Assembly (NCBI GenBank): GCA_038202925.1
Contig: JBBREM010000007.1
Coordinates: 1 to 42,651, forward strand
Reading direction: 5' to 3'
DNA: 42,651 nucleotides
From: JAEVZK01 sp038202925
Lineage (GTDB): Bacteria > Armatimonadota > Fimbriimonadia > Fimbriimonadales > Fimbriimonadaceae
Numbering within the stretch: the first letter of the stretch is position 1; each line of letters begins with the position of its first letter. Below the pieces are notes generated by a model. It worked only from the letters and a program-made list of their open reading frames with translations. It was not told the DNA's origin and did no database searches. The translations under genes were made by a program, and so were the position numbers. This document shows, piece by piece, positions 33,358-40,752 of this stretch.

Positions 33358-33624
33358 ATGTCGCGCAGGACCGCCGTAAGTGCCCTCTTCGTCGCCGCTG
33401 CGGCGGGGATTGGGCTGTATCTCAGCCGAGGCCCTTGGGTTGCGTACCGCGAGCAGAAGGCAAAGGCGGAGAATGCCCAGCATGAGATGCAGAAGGCGGA
33501 GATCGAGCGATCTGACCTCCTAAGACAGAGGGCGATGGCGGATAGCCCGCTCGGCCAAGAGGCCGCCGCGCGCAGCAAGGGCTACCTCAAGAAAGGCGAG
33601 GGTCCCCTTAAGCCCGGAACCTAA
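33358..33624 (+). CDS. FtsB/DivIC-like septum formation initiator protein
   Basis: An 88-residue protein: one N-terminal membrane helix ('AVSALFVAAAAGIGLYLS'), a short heptad-type coiled coil ('YREQKAKAENAQHEMQKAEIERSDLLRQRA') and the family end 'EAAARSKGYLKKGEGPLKPG', like 'AREELGLVKPGE' in FtsB/DivIC. Such proteins join the FtsL/FtsQ complex at the division site. It is assigned by architecture; a generic small coiled-coil membrane protein is the alternative. Its TAA overlaps the ATG of the next gene (TAATG). Confidence 0.7.
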   Translation: MSRRTAVSALFVAAAAGIGLYLSRGPWVAYREQKAKAENAQHEMQKAEIERSDLLRQRAMADSPLGQEAAARSKGYLKKGEGPLKPGT

Positions 33625-34232
33625 TGTTTGCTCTCATTGCCTTCGTGGCGCTCTCCGCGCCGGTTTCTTCATGGTCGGGCGAGCTCACGCTGCACTTTCA
33701 CGACGCGGCCCTCGAATACGACCAGCAGGACAAGTACCGCGTGACCTACAAGGTCACTGGCCGCGACGGCGCTACCCTCACCGCCGATCGCAAGAGCCTC
33801 TTGCTCGAAACGCGCCTGGGTTCAACCATCATCCCGCCCTTAAAGAACCAGGAGCCGCTGATAACCAAAGCCTGGCTCTCGCCTCGGGGCTCGCTGCTCG
33901 ACCTCGACCCCTTCGACGGAGGCGTCTTCCAGCTTGATCGTCTCTGGAACCAATGGCGGCCCGCCGGCTCCGATGCCTGGCGTGTGAAACTCACAACCAA
34001 CGGCGATCACTACGCGCCGAAAGCCGAGGCAACCTTCGCCAAGGCAGGCGCGGACTACACCTTCGACTACAGAGAAGTCCCGGCGATTGGCGGAATGAAG
34101 GCGACTGGGCATTTCACCTTCGATAGCCGCACCGGCCGGCCGCTTAAGGCGATCATCGAAGCCACGAAGGCGCCGATTCCCGGTGGCTCCGAAGCCGCGA
34201 CCTTAACGCTCACCTACGAAGCGAAGAACTAA
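33624..34232 (+). CDS. Secreted protein of unknown function
   Basis: A 202-residue protein with a short signal peptide ('MFALIAFVALSAPVSS'). The rest is rich in beta strands ('ELTLHFHDAALEYDQQDKYRVTYKVTGRDGATL', 'GHFTFDSRTGRPLKAIIEATK'), like single-domain exported beta-sandwich proteins. No motif is recognised. It is translationally coupled to the FtsB-like gene, so a role at the cell envelope is possible. Confidence 0.7.
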   Translation: MFALIAFVALSAPVSSWSGELTLHFHDAALEYDQQDKYRVTYKVTGRDGATLTADRKSLLLETRLGSTIIPPLKNQEPLITKAWLSPRGSLLDLDPFDGGVFQLDRLWNQWRPAGSDAWRVKLTTNGDHYAPKAEATFAKAGADYTFDYREVPAIGGMKATGHFTFDSRTGRPLKAIIEATKAPIPGGSEAATLTLTYEAKN

Positions 34233-34289
34233 CAAACAACAAGGCCCCCTAAGAACGGAGCCCTGCGTGCGATGCGCCAACTGTTGTGC

Positions 34290-34370
34290 TTAAAAGTAGC
34301 GGCGATAGTAGTAGCCGCTGCCGCCGAGTAGCAGCAAGACGATCAGAACCACGAGAAGAATCGTTAGCAT
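34290..34370 (-). CDS. 26-residue hydrophobic small protein, DUF3309-like
   Basis: A very short reading frame: MLTILLVVLIVLLLL, then GGSGYYYRRYF and stop. The pattern (Met-Leu-x-Ile, a run of Leu/Val/Ile, then a Gly and Tyr/Arg tail) resembles the DUF3309 family of tiny membrane proteins. GGGAG lies nine bases before the ATG, a reasonable ribosome binding site. It fills the middle of a 260-base gap before comM. Its role is unknown; an unannotated membrane peptide is the likeliest reading. Confidence 0.65.
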   Translation of the reverse strand: MLTILLVVLIVLLLLGGSGYYYRRYF

Positions 34371-34496
34371 CGTTGAGATCTCCCTTTCCGCGTTGCTCGC
34401 CAACCGCAATCAAACAGCCTAACACGTAAGACCCAAGCGCCAAATATGGTGTTCCGCACACCATCTCGTTCTCAATGCGGCGATTCATGTTGAATA

Positions 34497-36023
34497 ATGA
34501 GCGCCATGATCGCGCAGGCGCACTCCGCCACCCTTCTGGGAATCGATGCCCTGCCCATCGTCGTCGAAATCGATCTCGTCTACGCCGCCGAGCTCAAATT
34601 CATCATGGTCGGCCTGCCCGACAAGGCGGTCGAGGAAAGCAAGGAACGCGTGCAGACCGCCATCCGCAACTCGAATCTCGACTATCCCAAGAAGAAAATT
34701 ATCTGCAATCTCGCCCCCGGCGATATCCGCAAGGAGGGTCCGTGGCTCGACCTGCCGATCGCCGCCGCCGTCTTGGCGGCGAACGGCGTCTTTCCCCTCG
34801 CGGAGCTGGCCGACACCGTGCTCATTGGCGAGCTCGGACTTGACGGCAACCTTCGACCCATCAACGGCGGCGTCAGCGTCGCCCTCATGGCGGTCGAGAA
34901 GGGCTTCAAACGCCTAATTCTCCCCTACGCCAATGCCCCCGAGGCCGCGGTAGCCCCTGGCGTCGAAGTGTACGGCGTCCGCACCCTGCTCGACGTGGTC
35001 GAGCTGATGAACGGCTCGATGCTCATTCAGCCGCACGAATTCAAGGAAAGCGAAGCCGCGCGATTGCCTGTCTACGGCGTCGATTATTCCGACGTAAAGG
35101 GCCAACGCCAAGCCATCCGCGCTCTCGAGATCGCCGCCGCCGGAGGGCACAACGTCCTCATGACCGGCCCGCCCGGCTCGGGCAAGACGATGCTCGCCCG
35201 GCGTCTGCCGACGATCCTCCCGCCGCTCAGCCTGCAAGAGTCCATCGCCGTCACCCGAATCTTCAGCGCCAGCGGCAAGAAAGGGATGGACACCGGCCTG
35301 ATCTGGGAGCGCCCTTTCCGTTCTCCCCACCACTCCGCGAGCCATCCCGCCATCGTCGGCGGAGGCAAGAATCCCAAGCCCGGCGAGGTGAGCATGGCCC
35401 ACCACGGCGTGCTCTTCCTCGACGAGATGCCCGAGTTCGACCGCCAAGTCCTGGAGGCACTGAGGCAGCCGCTCGAGGACGGCGTCGTGACAGTCTCCCG
35501 CGTGGCCTCCACCATGACGTTCCCCGCCGAATGCATCCTCATCGGCGCGATGAATCCCTGCCCCTGCGGCTTCAAAGGGCTGCCCGAGCAGAAGTGCGTC
35601 TCCTCGCCCGCCGTCTGCGGCAAGTACGCGGCGAAGATCAGCGGCCCGCTCATGGACCGCATCGACATCCACCTCGAAGTCCCCCGCCTCAAGCCGGATG
35701 AATTGATGGGCGCGACGCCGGGCGAGTGCAGCGAGGCCATCCGCGAGCGCGTGCTCTCCGCGCGCAACATCCAGAACCAGCGGCTGGGGACGCATCGCAC
35801 GAACTCAAACCTAAGCCCGCGCGAGCTGCGCGAAATGATTTCGTTGGACAAGGAATGCGAAGAATTCATGCGCACGGTCTCCGCGCGCATGAACCTGTCC
35901 GCCCGCGTTTTCGACCGGATCCTGAAGGTCGGCCGCACGATCGCCGATCTCGCCGGCGCGGAGCAGTTGCAGCGCGTGCACATCAGCGAAGCCGTGCAGT
36001 ACCGCGACCGGGTGGACGCGTGA
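34497..36023 (+). CDS. comM: ComM/YifB family Mg-chelatase-like AAA+ ATPase
   Basis: A 508-residue protein. The N-terminal ChlI-like domain (1-180: 'IVVEIDLVYAAELKFIMVGLPDKAVEESKERV') is followed by an AAA+ core with Walker A GPPGSGKTM (about residue 222) and Walker B 'GVLFLDEMPEF', sensor 'GAMNPCPCG' and the C-terminal lid. ComM is a DNA helicase that promotes branch migration during natural transformation, and with dprA and cinA in the window this fits. The start is ATG 34497. Its TGA overlaps the GTG of the next short frame. Confidence 0.95.
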   Translation: MSAMIAQAHSATLLGIDALPIVVEIDLVYAAELKFIMVGLPDKAVEESKERVQTAIRNSNLDYPKKKIICNLAPGDIRKEGPWLDLPIAAAVLAANGVFPLAELADTVLIGELGLDGNLRPINGGVSVALMAVEKGFKRLILPYANAPEAAVAPGVEVYGVRTLLDVVELMNGSMLIQPHEFKESEAARLPVYGVDYSDVKGQRQAIRALEIAAAGGHNVLMTGPPGSGKTMLARRLPTILPPLSLQESIAVTRIFSASGKKGMDTGLIWERPFRSPHHSASHPAIVGGGKNPKPGEVSMAHHGVLFLDEMPEFDRQVLEALRQPLEDGVVTVSRVASTMTFPAECILIGAMNPCPCGFKGLPEQKCVSSPAVCGKYAAKISGPLMDRIDIHLEVPRLKPDELMGATPGECSEAIRERVLSARNIQNQRLGTHRTNSNLSPRELREMISLDKECEEFMRTVSARMNLSARVFDRILKVGRTIADLAGAEQLQRVHISEAVQYRDRVDA

Positions 36024-36088
36024 ACCGGGAATGGCCGGAGGTCAAGGCCAGGCTGCAGGCAATGATCGCGGAGTCGCTCAGCCGGTGA
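36020..36088 (+). CDS. Short 22-codon frame coupling comM to the dehydrogenase gene
   Basis: GTG overlaps the comM stop (GTGA) and its own TGA overlaps the GTG of the next gene (GTGA). The peptide begins MNREWPEVK and ends IAESLSR, charged and possibly helical. It may encode a real micro-protein or just allow ribosomes to reinitiate between comM and the dehydrogenase. Confidence 0.4.
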   Translation: MNREWPEVKARLQAMIAESLSR

Positions 36089-37068
36089 ACATCTGGTTTC
36101 CCAACCCGCTCGGGCCCGAGGTGCTTGTGCATCTGCGCACTCTGCTGCCCGGACATGAGATTTTCCAGGAGCATCGCCCCGATGCCGAGGTGTTGATCGA
36201 AGGCCGGCCGGAGCGCGAGCAGCTTGCCTCTTCACCAAGCCTGAAATCCATCATCGTCCCCTTCGCCGGCGTCTCGCCTGGTTTGCTCGCCCTGATGCGA
36301 GGGTTCCCGAACATCTCGCTCCACAACCTCCACCACAACGCGCCCGATACCGCCGAAACTGCTCTCGCCCTCCTGCTCGCCTGCGCCAAGCGCACCGTCG
36401 AGATGGACGTGCTCATGCGCCGCAACGACTGGTCTCCCCGCTACGAGCCGGAGAAGAGCGAACTGCTCGCCGGCAAGACGGCGGTCATTCTCGGCTTCGG
36501 CGAGGTCGGCCGGAGGCTCGCGGGGATTCTGCTCGCGATGGGCATGCAGGTCATCGGAATCCGCTCCCGCCCCGCCCCCGAGCCGGACGCTGAGGTCGTC
36601 GCAAGTGGCCAGCTCCACGCTGTCCTGCCCCGCGCCGAGGTGCTGATCATCACGATCCCGCTCACCGCCGAGACCCAAGGCATGATCGGCGTTGCCGAAT
36701 TCGATCTCATGCCCCTGGGCGCGATTCTGGTGAACGTTGCCCGCGCGCAGATCGTCGACGAGCAGGCTCTCTACGACGCGCTCAAATCGGGCAAGCTACA
36801 CAGCGCCGGCTCCGACGTCTGGTACCGCTACCCCGCCGAGGAAGGCACCGCCGTCCCCACCTACTTCACCGCCCCGTCCTCGGCCAAGAACACAAGCCCT
36901 ACGAACCTTCCATTCAACGAGCTACCCAACATGACCTTCAGCCCCCACCGAGGCGGAGCCACTCGAACCACCGAACAGCGCCGAGTCGAGCATCTCGCTG
37001 CGATGCTAAGCGAAGCCGCTGGGGGCAAGCCGCTGCCAAACCAGGTTGATCTTGGCAAGGGATATTGA
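36085..37068 (+). CDS. D-isomer-specific 2-hydroxyacid dehydrogenase family protein
   Basis: A 327-residue NAD-dependent dehydrogenase. The Rossmann motif is 'VILGFGEVGRRLAGIL' with the usual acidic/arginine positions after it. Catalytic residues: Arg in 'NVARAQIVDE' and His in 'TFSPHRGGA'; the segment after 'GSDVWYRYP' is longer than in glycerate dehydrogenases and reads like members with an insertion. The substrate cannot be read; glyoxylate/hydroxypyruvate or phosphoglycerate are candidates. The GTG start is taken because it overlaps the upstream frame and matches 'NIWFPNPLGPE'. Confidence 0.87.
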   Translation: MNIWFPNPLGPEVLVHLRTLLPGHEIFQEHRPDAEVLIEGRPEREQLASSPSLKSIIVPFAGVSPGLLALMRGFPNISLHNLHHNAPDTAETALALLLACAKRTVEMDVLMRRNDWSPRYEPEKSELLAGKTAVILGFGEVGRRLAGILLAMGMQVIGIRSRPAPEPDAEVVASGQLHAVLPRAEVLIITIPLTAETQGMIGVAEFDLMPLGAILVNVARAQIVDEQALYDALKSGKLHSAGSDVWYRYPAEEGTAVPTYFTAPSSAKNTSPTNLPFNELPNMTFSPHRGGATRTTEQRRVEHLAAMLSEAAGGKPLPNQVDLGKGY

Positions 37069-37082
37069 TCGACCGGCTGTAG

Positions 37083-37221
37083 TTGTCATTCCGAGCGAAG
37101 CCGAGGAATCGAAGTGCCGCCTTCTCGCAATGCCTCCCGGCGTTCATAAGGATTGAGCCTACGGCGGCAAACTGTTAGCGAGGGCGCTGCCTCGATCCCT
37201 CGGCGTCGCTCGGGATGACAA
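37083..37221. repeat. Palindromic element, TTGTCATTCCGAGCGAAG type
   Basis: About 139 bp, TTGTCATTCCGAGCGAAGCC ... TCGCTCGGGATGACAA. Confidence 0.8.
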
Positions 37222-37249
37222 GTGCAAGGCTTGCGCAGAACTCCTCCTA

Positions 37250-37293
37250 GTGGCGGGGACATTCCTGTCCCCGACTCCGGCGAAGCCGGAGCC
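37250..37293. repeat. Hairpin repeat, GTGGCGGGGACATTCC type
   Basis: GGGGACATTCCTGTCCCC then CTCCGGCGAAGCCGGAG. Matches 27818-27860 and, inverted, 33041-33116. Confidence 0.8.
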
Positions 37294-37317
37294 CCAGCCT
37301 CCCCTAGTTCGCGCGCC

Positions 37318-37437
37318 GTCATCCTGAGCGAGGACTCGACCCTTCGGGCGAGCCGAAGGACCGCGGTAAAACGGCGCGAGACCGCCGATCCTTCGGCTGC
37401 GCGGCTTCGCTCCCTCGCCGCTGCGCTCAGGATGACG
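37318..37437. repeat. Palindromic element, CGTCATCCTGAGCG type
   Basis: Ends CGTCATCCTGAGCG and CTCAGGATGACG. Inner GGGCGAGCCGAAGGACCG. Same subtype as the arms at 554-604 and 692-738. Confidence 0.8.
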
Positions 37438-37458
37438 ATGCGCGAGTAATCTGGCCCT

Positions 37459-38544
37459 GTGGCGGAGTTCGACATCGGCTTTCTCGGCGGCGGGCAGCTT
37501 GCCCGCATGTCGATCCAAGCCGCTCAGCGCATGGGGTTGCAGTGCATCTCCCTCGACCCAGCCGCCAACACTCCAGCCTCCCAAATCGCCATCTCCATCC
37601 AGGGAGCCCTCGACGACCCCGAAGCCGTCCGCCGACTCTTCGAGCGTAGTGATCGCGTGACCCTCGAAAACGAATTCATCCCCGGCCAAACCATCCGCGA
37701 GGCCGGCCAGCCGGAAAAAATGCTCCCCAGCGTCCAGACGCTCGAAGTTATCCAAGATAAGTTAACCCAAAGACAAGCCCTCGCCCGAGCCGGCGTCCCC
37801 TCGCCCAAGGCCGTGCCCATAGATGAAGCCCTAGAAACCCTCGATTTCCCAATGGTTCTGAAAGCCAGATTCGGAGGCTACGATGGCAAAGGCACCCGTT
37901 ACGCTCACACGCTGGACGAGTTCAATACCCAATACCCAACACCCAATACCCAATCGGCCTGGTTGGCCGAATCCTTCGTCCGCTTCCGCCGCGAGTTGGC
38001 GGTCATGGTCTACGTCTCCGACACCGAGCGAGGCTGTTTTCCGACCGTCGAGACCGTGCAGAAGGACCACGTCTGCGACCTCGTCCATCCGGCCGATGCC
38101 GATGGCCGGGAGATCGCGCTCGCCGCGGTCGAGGCCGTGCAAGGCCGGGGCCTGTTTGGCGTCGAGCTGTTCGAGCTCGACAGCGGCGAGTTGCTCGTCA
38201 ACGAGATCGCCCCGCGCCCGCACAACACCGGGCATTACACCCTCGACTGGGGCGGGGTGTCGCAGTTCGAACAGCACATCCGCCTCGTCATGGGACTGCC
38301 GTGCGTGAGGCCGCAGGGCCGGGAGACGTGCATGGCCAATCTGCTCGGAATCGAGGGCGGCGGGGACTACCGGCTGGGCCTCCGCGCGGCGATCGAGGGC
38401 GATCCCGAGATCAGGGTCCACTGGTACGGCAAAGCCGAGTCGCGGCCTGGGCGCAAGATGGGGCACCTTAACGCCGTCGGCGAGGATTGCGTCGCCCGCG
38501 CGCAGGACGCGCGACGCCGTTTTTACGAAGCTTGGCGCAATTGA
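37459..38544 (+). CDS. purK: N5-carboxyaminoimidazole ribonucleotide synthase with a heptad-repeat insert
   Basis: A 361-residue ATP-grasp enzyme of purine synthesis. The N-terminus 'FDIGFLGGGQLARMSIQAAQRMGL' is the family signature; the ATP-grasp core runs 'FPMVLKARFGGYDGKGTRYAHT' to 'LLVNEIAPRPHNTGHYTLD'. Start is GTG 37459. Residues about 155-166 (NTQYPTPNTQS) come from four CCCAATA-type heptads inserted between 'LDEF' and 'AWLAESFV'. In other PurK proteins this loop is shorter and unrelated in sequence. No purE is adjacent. The insert lies in a loop before the strand carrying 'LAESFVRFRRELAV', so activity is likely kept. Confidence 0.93.
   Translation: MAEFDIGFLGGGQLARMSIQAAQRMGLQCISLDPAANTPASQIAISIQGALDDPEAVRRLFERSDRVTLENEFIPGQTIREAGQPEKMLPSVQTLEVIQDKLTQRQALARAGVPSPKAVPIDEALETLDFPMVLKARFGGYDGKGTRYAHTLDEFNTQYPTPNTQSAWLAESFVRFRRELAVMVYVSDTERGCFPTVETVQKDHVCDLVHPADADGREIALAAVEAVQGRGLFGVELFELDSGELLVNEIAPRPHNTGHYTLDWGGVSQFEQHIRLVMGLPCVRPQGRETCMANLLGIEGGGDYRLGLRAAIEGDPEIRVHWYGKAESRPGRKMGHLNAVGEDCVARAQDARRRFYEAWRN
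37923..37955. repeat. Heptad array inside purK
   Basis: AATACCC AATACCC AACACCC AATACCC AAT: four units, with one base change. Encodes NTQYPTPNTQ. Confidence 0.9.
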
Positions 38545-38601
38545 TTGCGATCCCCGGCGGATTGGTGGGAGAATCCGGGACGTACTTCTAAGAAGGCGCT
38601 C

Positions 38602-39474
38602 ATGGAAAATCCGATTACCCCGCTACCGAAAAGGCAGCCCCTGCCCGCCCACGTCCAGCGCAGTTTTTTCGTGCTCGGAGGCATCGCGATCGGCGCTGCG
38701 ATCGTGCTGGCGACCCTCGCCTTCGTGCGCCCTGAGCCGCCGAAGGTGATCTACCGCCCGCAGCCACAGGGCCAGCTCCAGCCCATGATGCAAGGCGCGT
38801 CACCCTCCGCCGACCTGACAAAGCCAACCGAGGCAAAGAAGCTGGCCGACGAGGCCGCGGTTCAGCCTTACAACCCCTTCGCCGGCAACATTGGCGGCGG
38901 CAACTATGAGACGGCTCCGGGCTCGGGCCGCGAGATCGCGCGGTTCCCGCGCGCCTACTCGTTCAGCTCCGGCGGCTCCGATCCCGCGCCGAAACAAACT
39001 CCCGAAGAGCCCGCCTCCGTGAAGGGGCTGCTCGTCACTGTCCGGCTCGATGTCAGCGATCCCGATGGCGCGGTGCGCGAGCTGCAGGGCATCGCCGGTA
39101 AGGCGGGCGGGCTGGCGATCCAGTTCGACGAGGTCGCCGTCAAGGAGACGGCCGAGGGCGCAATCATGCTCGTCCCCGCGACGAGGGCCGCCGAGGTCGA
39201 GAAGGCGCTGTCGTCGGTAGGCGGCGTGGTCGCCTCCGACCACTGGAACGGCTCCGCCTCCAACCGCATCGACCGCGTCGAGAGCAGCGCCCAAGACCGC
39301 ATCTCCGATCTTCATCTGAAGCGACAAGAGTTGCTCGTCAAGTATCTAGAAGACGCCCCGCAGATCAAGCACATCGACGAAGACACCGACCGCATCACCA
39401 AGTCGCTGAACAACTTCCGAACCAACCGCCCCGCCCTCGGCACCGCAGTCTTCAAGATCAAGTTCCTCGGCTGA
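38602..39474 (+). CDS. Membrane-anchored protein, DUF4349-like
   Basis: A 290-residue protein; ATG 38602 chosen because AGAAGG lies five bases upstream. A cytoplasmic tail (1-20) is followed by one membrane helix ('FFVLGGIAIGAAIVLATLAFV'), a Pro/Gln-rich linker, and a domain from about residue 145: 'VTVRLDVSDPDGAVRELQGIAGKAGGL', 'GAIMLVPATRAAEVEKALSSVGGVV', then a long helix ('DRISDLHLKRQELLVKYLEDA'). This order is like DUF4349 proteins, which are membrane proteins of unknown function. It lies 57 bases after purK. Confidence 0.7.
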   Translation: MENPITPLPKRQPLPAHVQRSFFVLGGIAIGAAIVLATLAFVRPEPPKVIYRPQPQGQLQPMMQGASPSADLTKPTEAKKLADEAAVQPYNPFAGNIGGGNYETAPGSGREIARFPRAYSFSSGGSDPAPKQTPEEPASVKGLLVTVRLDVSDPDGAVRELQGIAGKAGGLAIQFDEVAVKETAEGAIMLVPATRAAEVEKALSSVGGVVASDHWNGSASNRIDRVESSAQDRISDLHLKRQELLVKYLEDAPQIKHIDEDTDRITKSLNNFRTNRPALGTAVFKIKFLG

Positions 39475-39517
39475 CGAGCGCTGCGCCGCGCGATTCACAG
39501 CATTCTGCAGTTACGTT

Positions 39518-40105
39518 ATGCCCAAGGAAGAATGTGTCCACACCGACCAGGGCCCGCTTACAACCGCGATGGCCCAAGAAGCCCTTGCGCCTTTAATTGG
39601 CCAGCCGCTTACCGATATGCGCCGGCCACTCTGGCAGATCTTCGAATTCGGCGAGCAACGTCCCACGAGGAACCGCCATGGCGAGGACATTACCCTCGCT
39701 GACTGGTTGCTCAGCATCTACTGCTCCTGGCAGCTAACGCGCGGGGACTCCGTAATTTTGGGATACGACGACTTCAGCCACAACTTGATGCGCGCGACGC
39801 GACGCTTCTTTGACCGTAAGACACCTCCCAAAGATGCAATCGCGCGCAAGCGGTGGAAAGCGGCGAACGAATTGTTTGCCCTCGTGGAGTCCGGCGTCCT
39901 TATCGTGCGGTGCATAACTGTTCACCCCGCCGGAGGCGTCGCCATTGGGCTCTCCGACGACTACGAGATCCGTACCTTCAACGACATGTCCGACCCGTGC
40001 TTCCTTTGGAGCATCTACCGCAAGCCCACCAGCTCAACCTTCGGAGTCGACGGGAGCCCCATTGGACTGGAAGCCTGGACCTACGCGCCAGTTGCGCTGG
40101 CGTGA
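39518..40105 (+). CDS. Protein of unknown function
   Basis: A 195-residue soluble protein with no recognised family. It has an N-terminal 'LTDMRRPLWQIFEFGEQ' and a middle basic helix ('FSHNLMRATRRFFDRKTPPKDAIARKRWKAANELFAL'), then strands ('VLIVRCITVHPAGGVAIGLSDDYEIRTF'). No signal peptide or membrane segment. Codon use appears less GC-rich than its neighbours, so it may be a recent arrival, and it is next to a region of palindromic elements. The ribosome binding site is weak. Confidence 0.65.
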   Translation: MPKEECVHTDQGPLTTAMAQEALAPLIGQPLTDMRRPLWQIFEFGEQRPTRNRHGEDITLADWLLSIYCSWQLTRGDSVILGYDDFSHNLMRATRRFFDRKTPPKDAIARKRWKAANELFALVESGVLIVRCITVHPAGGVAIGLSDDYEIRTFNDMSDPCFLWSIYRKPTSSTFGVDGSPIGLEAWTYAPVALA

Positions 40106-40178
40106 GCTACGAATGCCTCGATAGCCCGCCATTGACGCCCAAGGAAGGCCGGTAGCCACAATACCAGCGTCGCTTTGC

Positions 40179-40208
40179 CTCGATCCCTCGGCTTCGCTCA
40201 AGATGACA
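40179..40208. repeat. Solitary right end of a palindromic element
   Basis: TCGATCCCTCGGCTTCGCTC then AAGATGACAT, matching the right inverted repeat of the GIY-YIG element; no left partner is seen before it. Confidence 0.75.
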
Positions 40209-40250
40209 TGTAGGCCACCGCGCGGATGATCAACAAAACACAATACTCAC

Positions 40251-40674
40251 ATTGTCATCCCGAGCGAAGCCGAGGGATCGAGGGAGGTTGGCCTTGCAAT
40301 AGAGGCGCGATGCTTGACCGGACCTTCTATGTCTACATCCTAGCCAGCGGAAGCGACGTGCTGTACGTGGGAGTCACGAACGACCTTCGGCGCCGCATGT
40401 GGGAGCACACGCGCAAGATCAATGACGGCTTTGCCGCCAAGTACGGCATTTGCCGCCTCGTGTATTACGAGCCGTTTGACTACGTGCAGAGCACGCGAGA
40501 AGCAGCTTAAGCGATGGCGGCGAGATGAGAAGGTGAAATCTCATCGCGTCGACCAACCCGGGATGGGTCGATCTATCGTGCGAATGGGAGCCGCTTTATC
40601 GCGAATTGGATGAAGCGCTGATTTAGCGAAAGCAGGCGGTGAATCGATCCCTCGGCTTCGCTCGAGATGACAAT
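40251..40674 (+). mobile_element. 424-bp inverted-repeat element carrying a GIY-YIG nuclease gene
   Basis: Left repeat 40251-40281 begins ATTGTCATCCCGAGCGAAG; right repeat 40644-40674, read on the other strand, begins ATTGTCATCTCGAGCGAAG. They match at 30 of 31 positions. Between them lies only the GIY-YIG gene. The ends are those of the many short palindromic elements in the window, so this looks like the longer, gene-bearing form. No target-site duplication is evident. Confidence 0.6.
40310..40626 (+). pseudogene. GIY-YIG nuclease family gene with two frameshifts
   Basis: The first frame gives 66 residues: 'FYVYILASGSDVLYVGVTND' with the Tyr of GIY and YIG positions (Tyr9, Tyr19), the Arg cluster 27-29 and His33. 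It then stops. Shifting frame near 40490 gives 'AREKQLKRWRRDEKVK', the family's conserved second part with the catalytic Glu, and shifting again at about 40539 gives 'ASTNPGWVDLSCEW' and a normal end with stop at 40626. So a roughly 105-residue GIY-YIG protein of the small UvrC-like type has suffered two single-base changes. In its present form it lacks the metal-binding Glu. Read errors in the sequence are an alternative. Confidence 0.85.
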
Positions 40675-40752
40675 TGTAGGGTTTGCGAGATCGTCGTTTA
40701 CGGCTCGCCCTCGCCCTCGCCTCGTGCCTCACAACTGGTACCCTGACTCCCT

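Larger units (their letters stand above)
37069..37458. other. Intergenic gap taken up by three repeat elements
   Basis: Between the dehydrogenase and purK lie a palindromic element (37083-37221), a hairpin repeat (37250-37293) and a second palindromic element (37318-37437). purK begins 22 bases after the last, with no obvious promoter between. Confidence 0.65.

Noticed and set aside
3219..37955. Heptad arrays as CRISPR repeats
   Set aside because: Units are seven bases, directly adjoining and without spacers.
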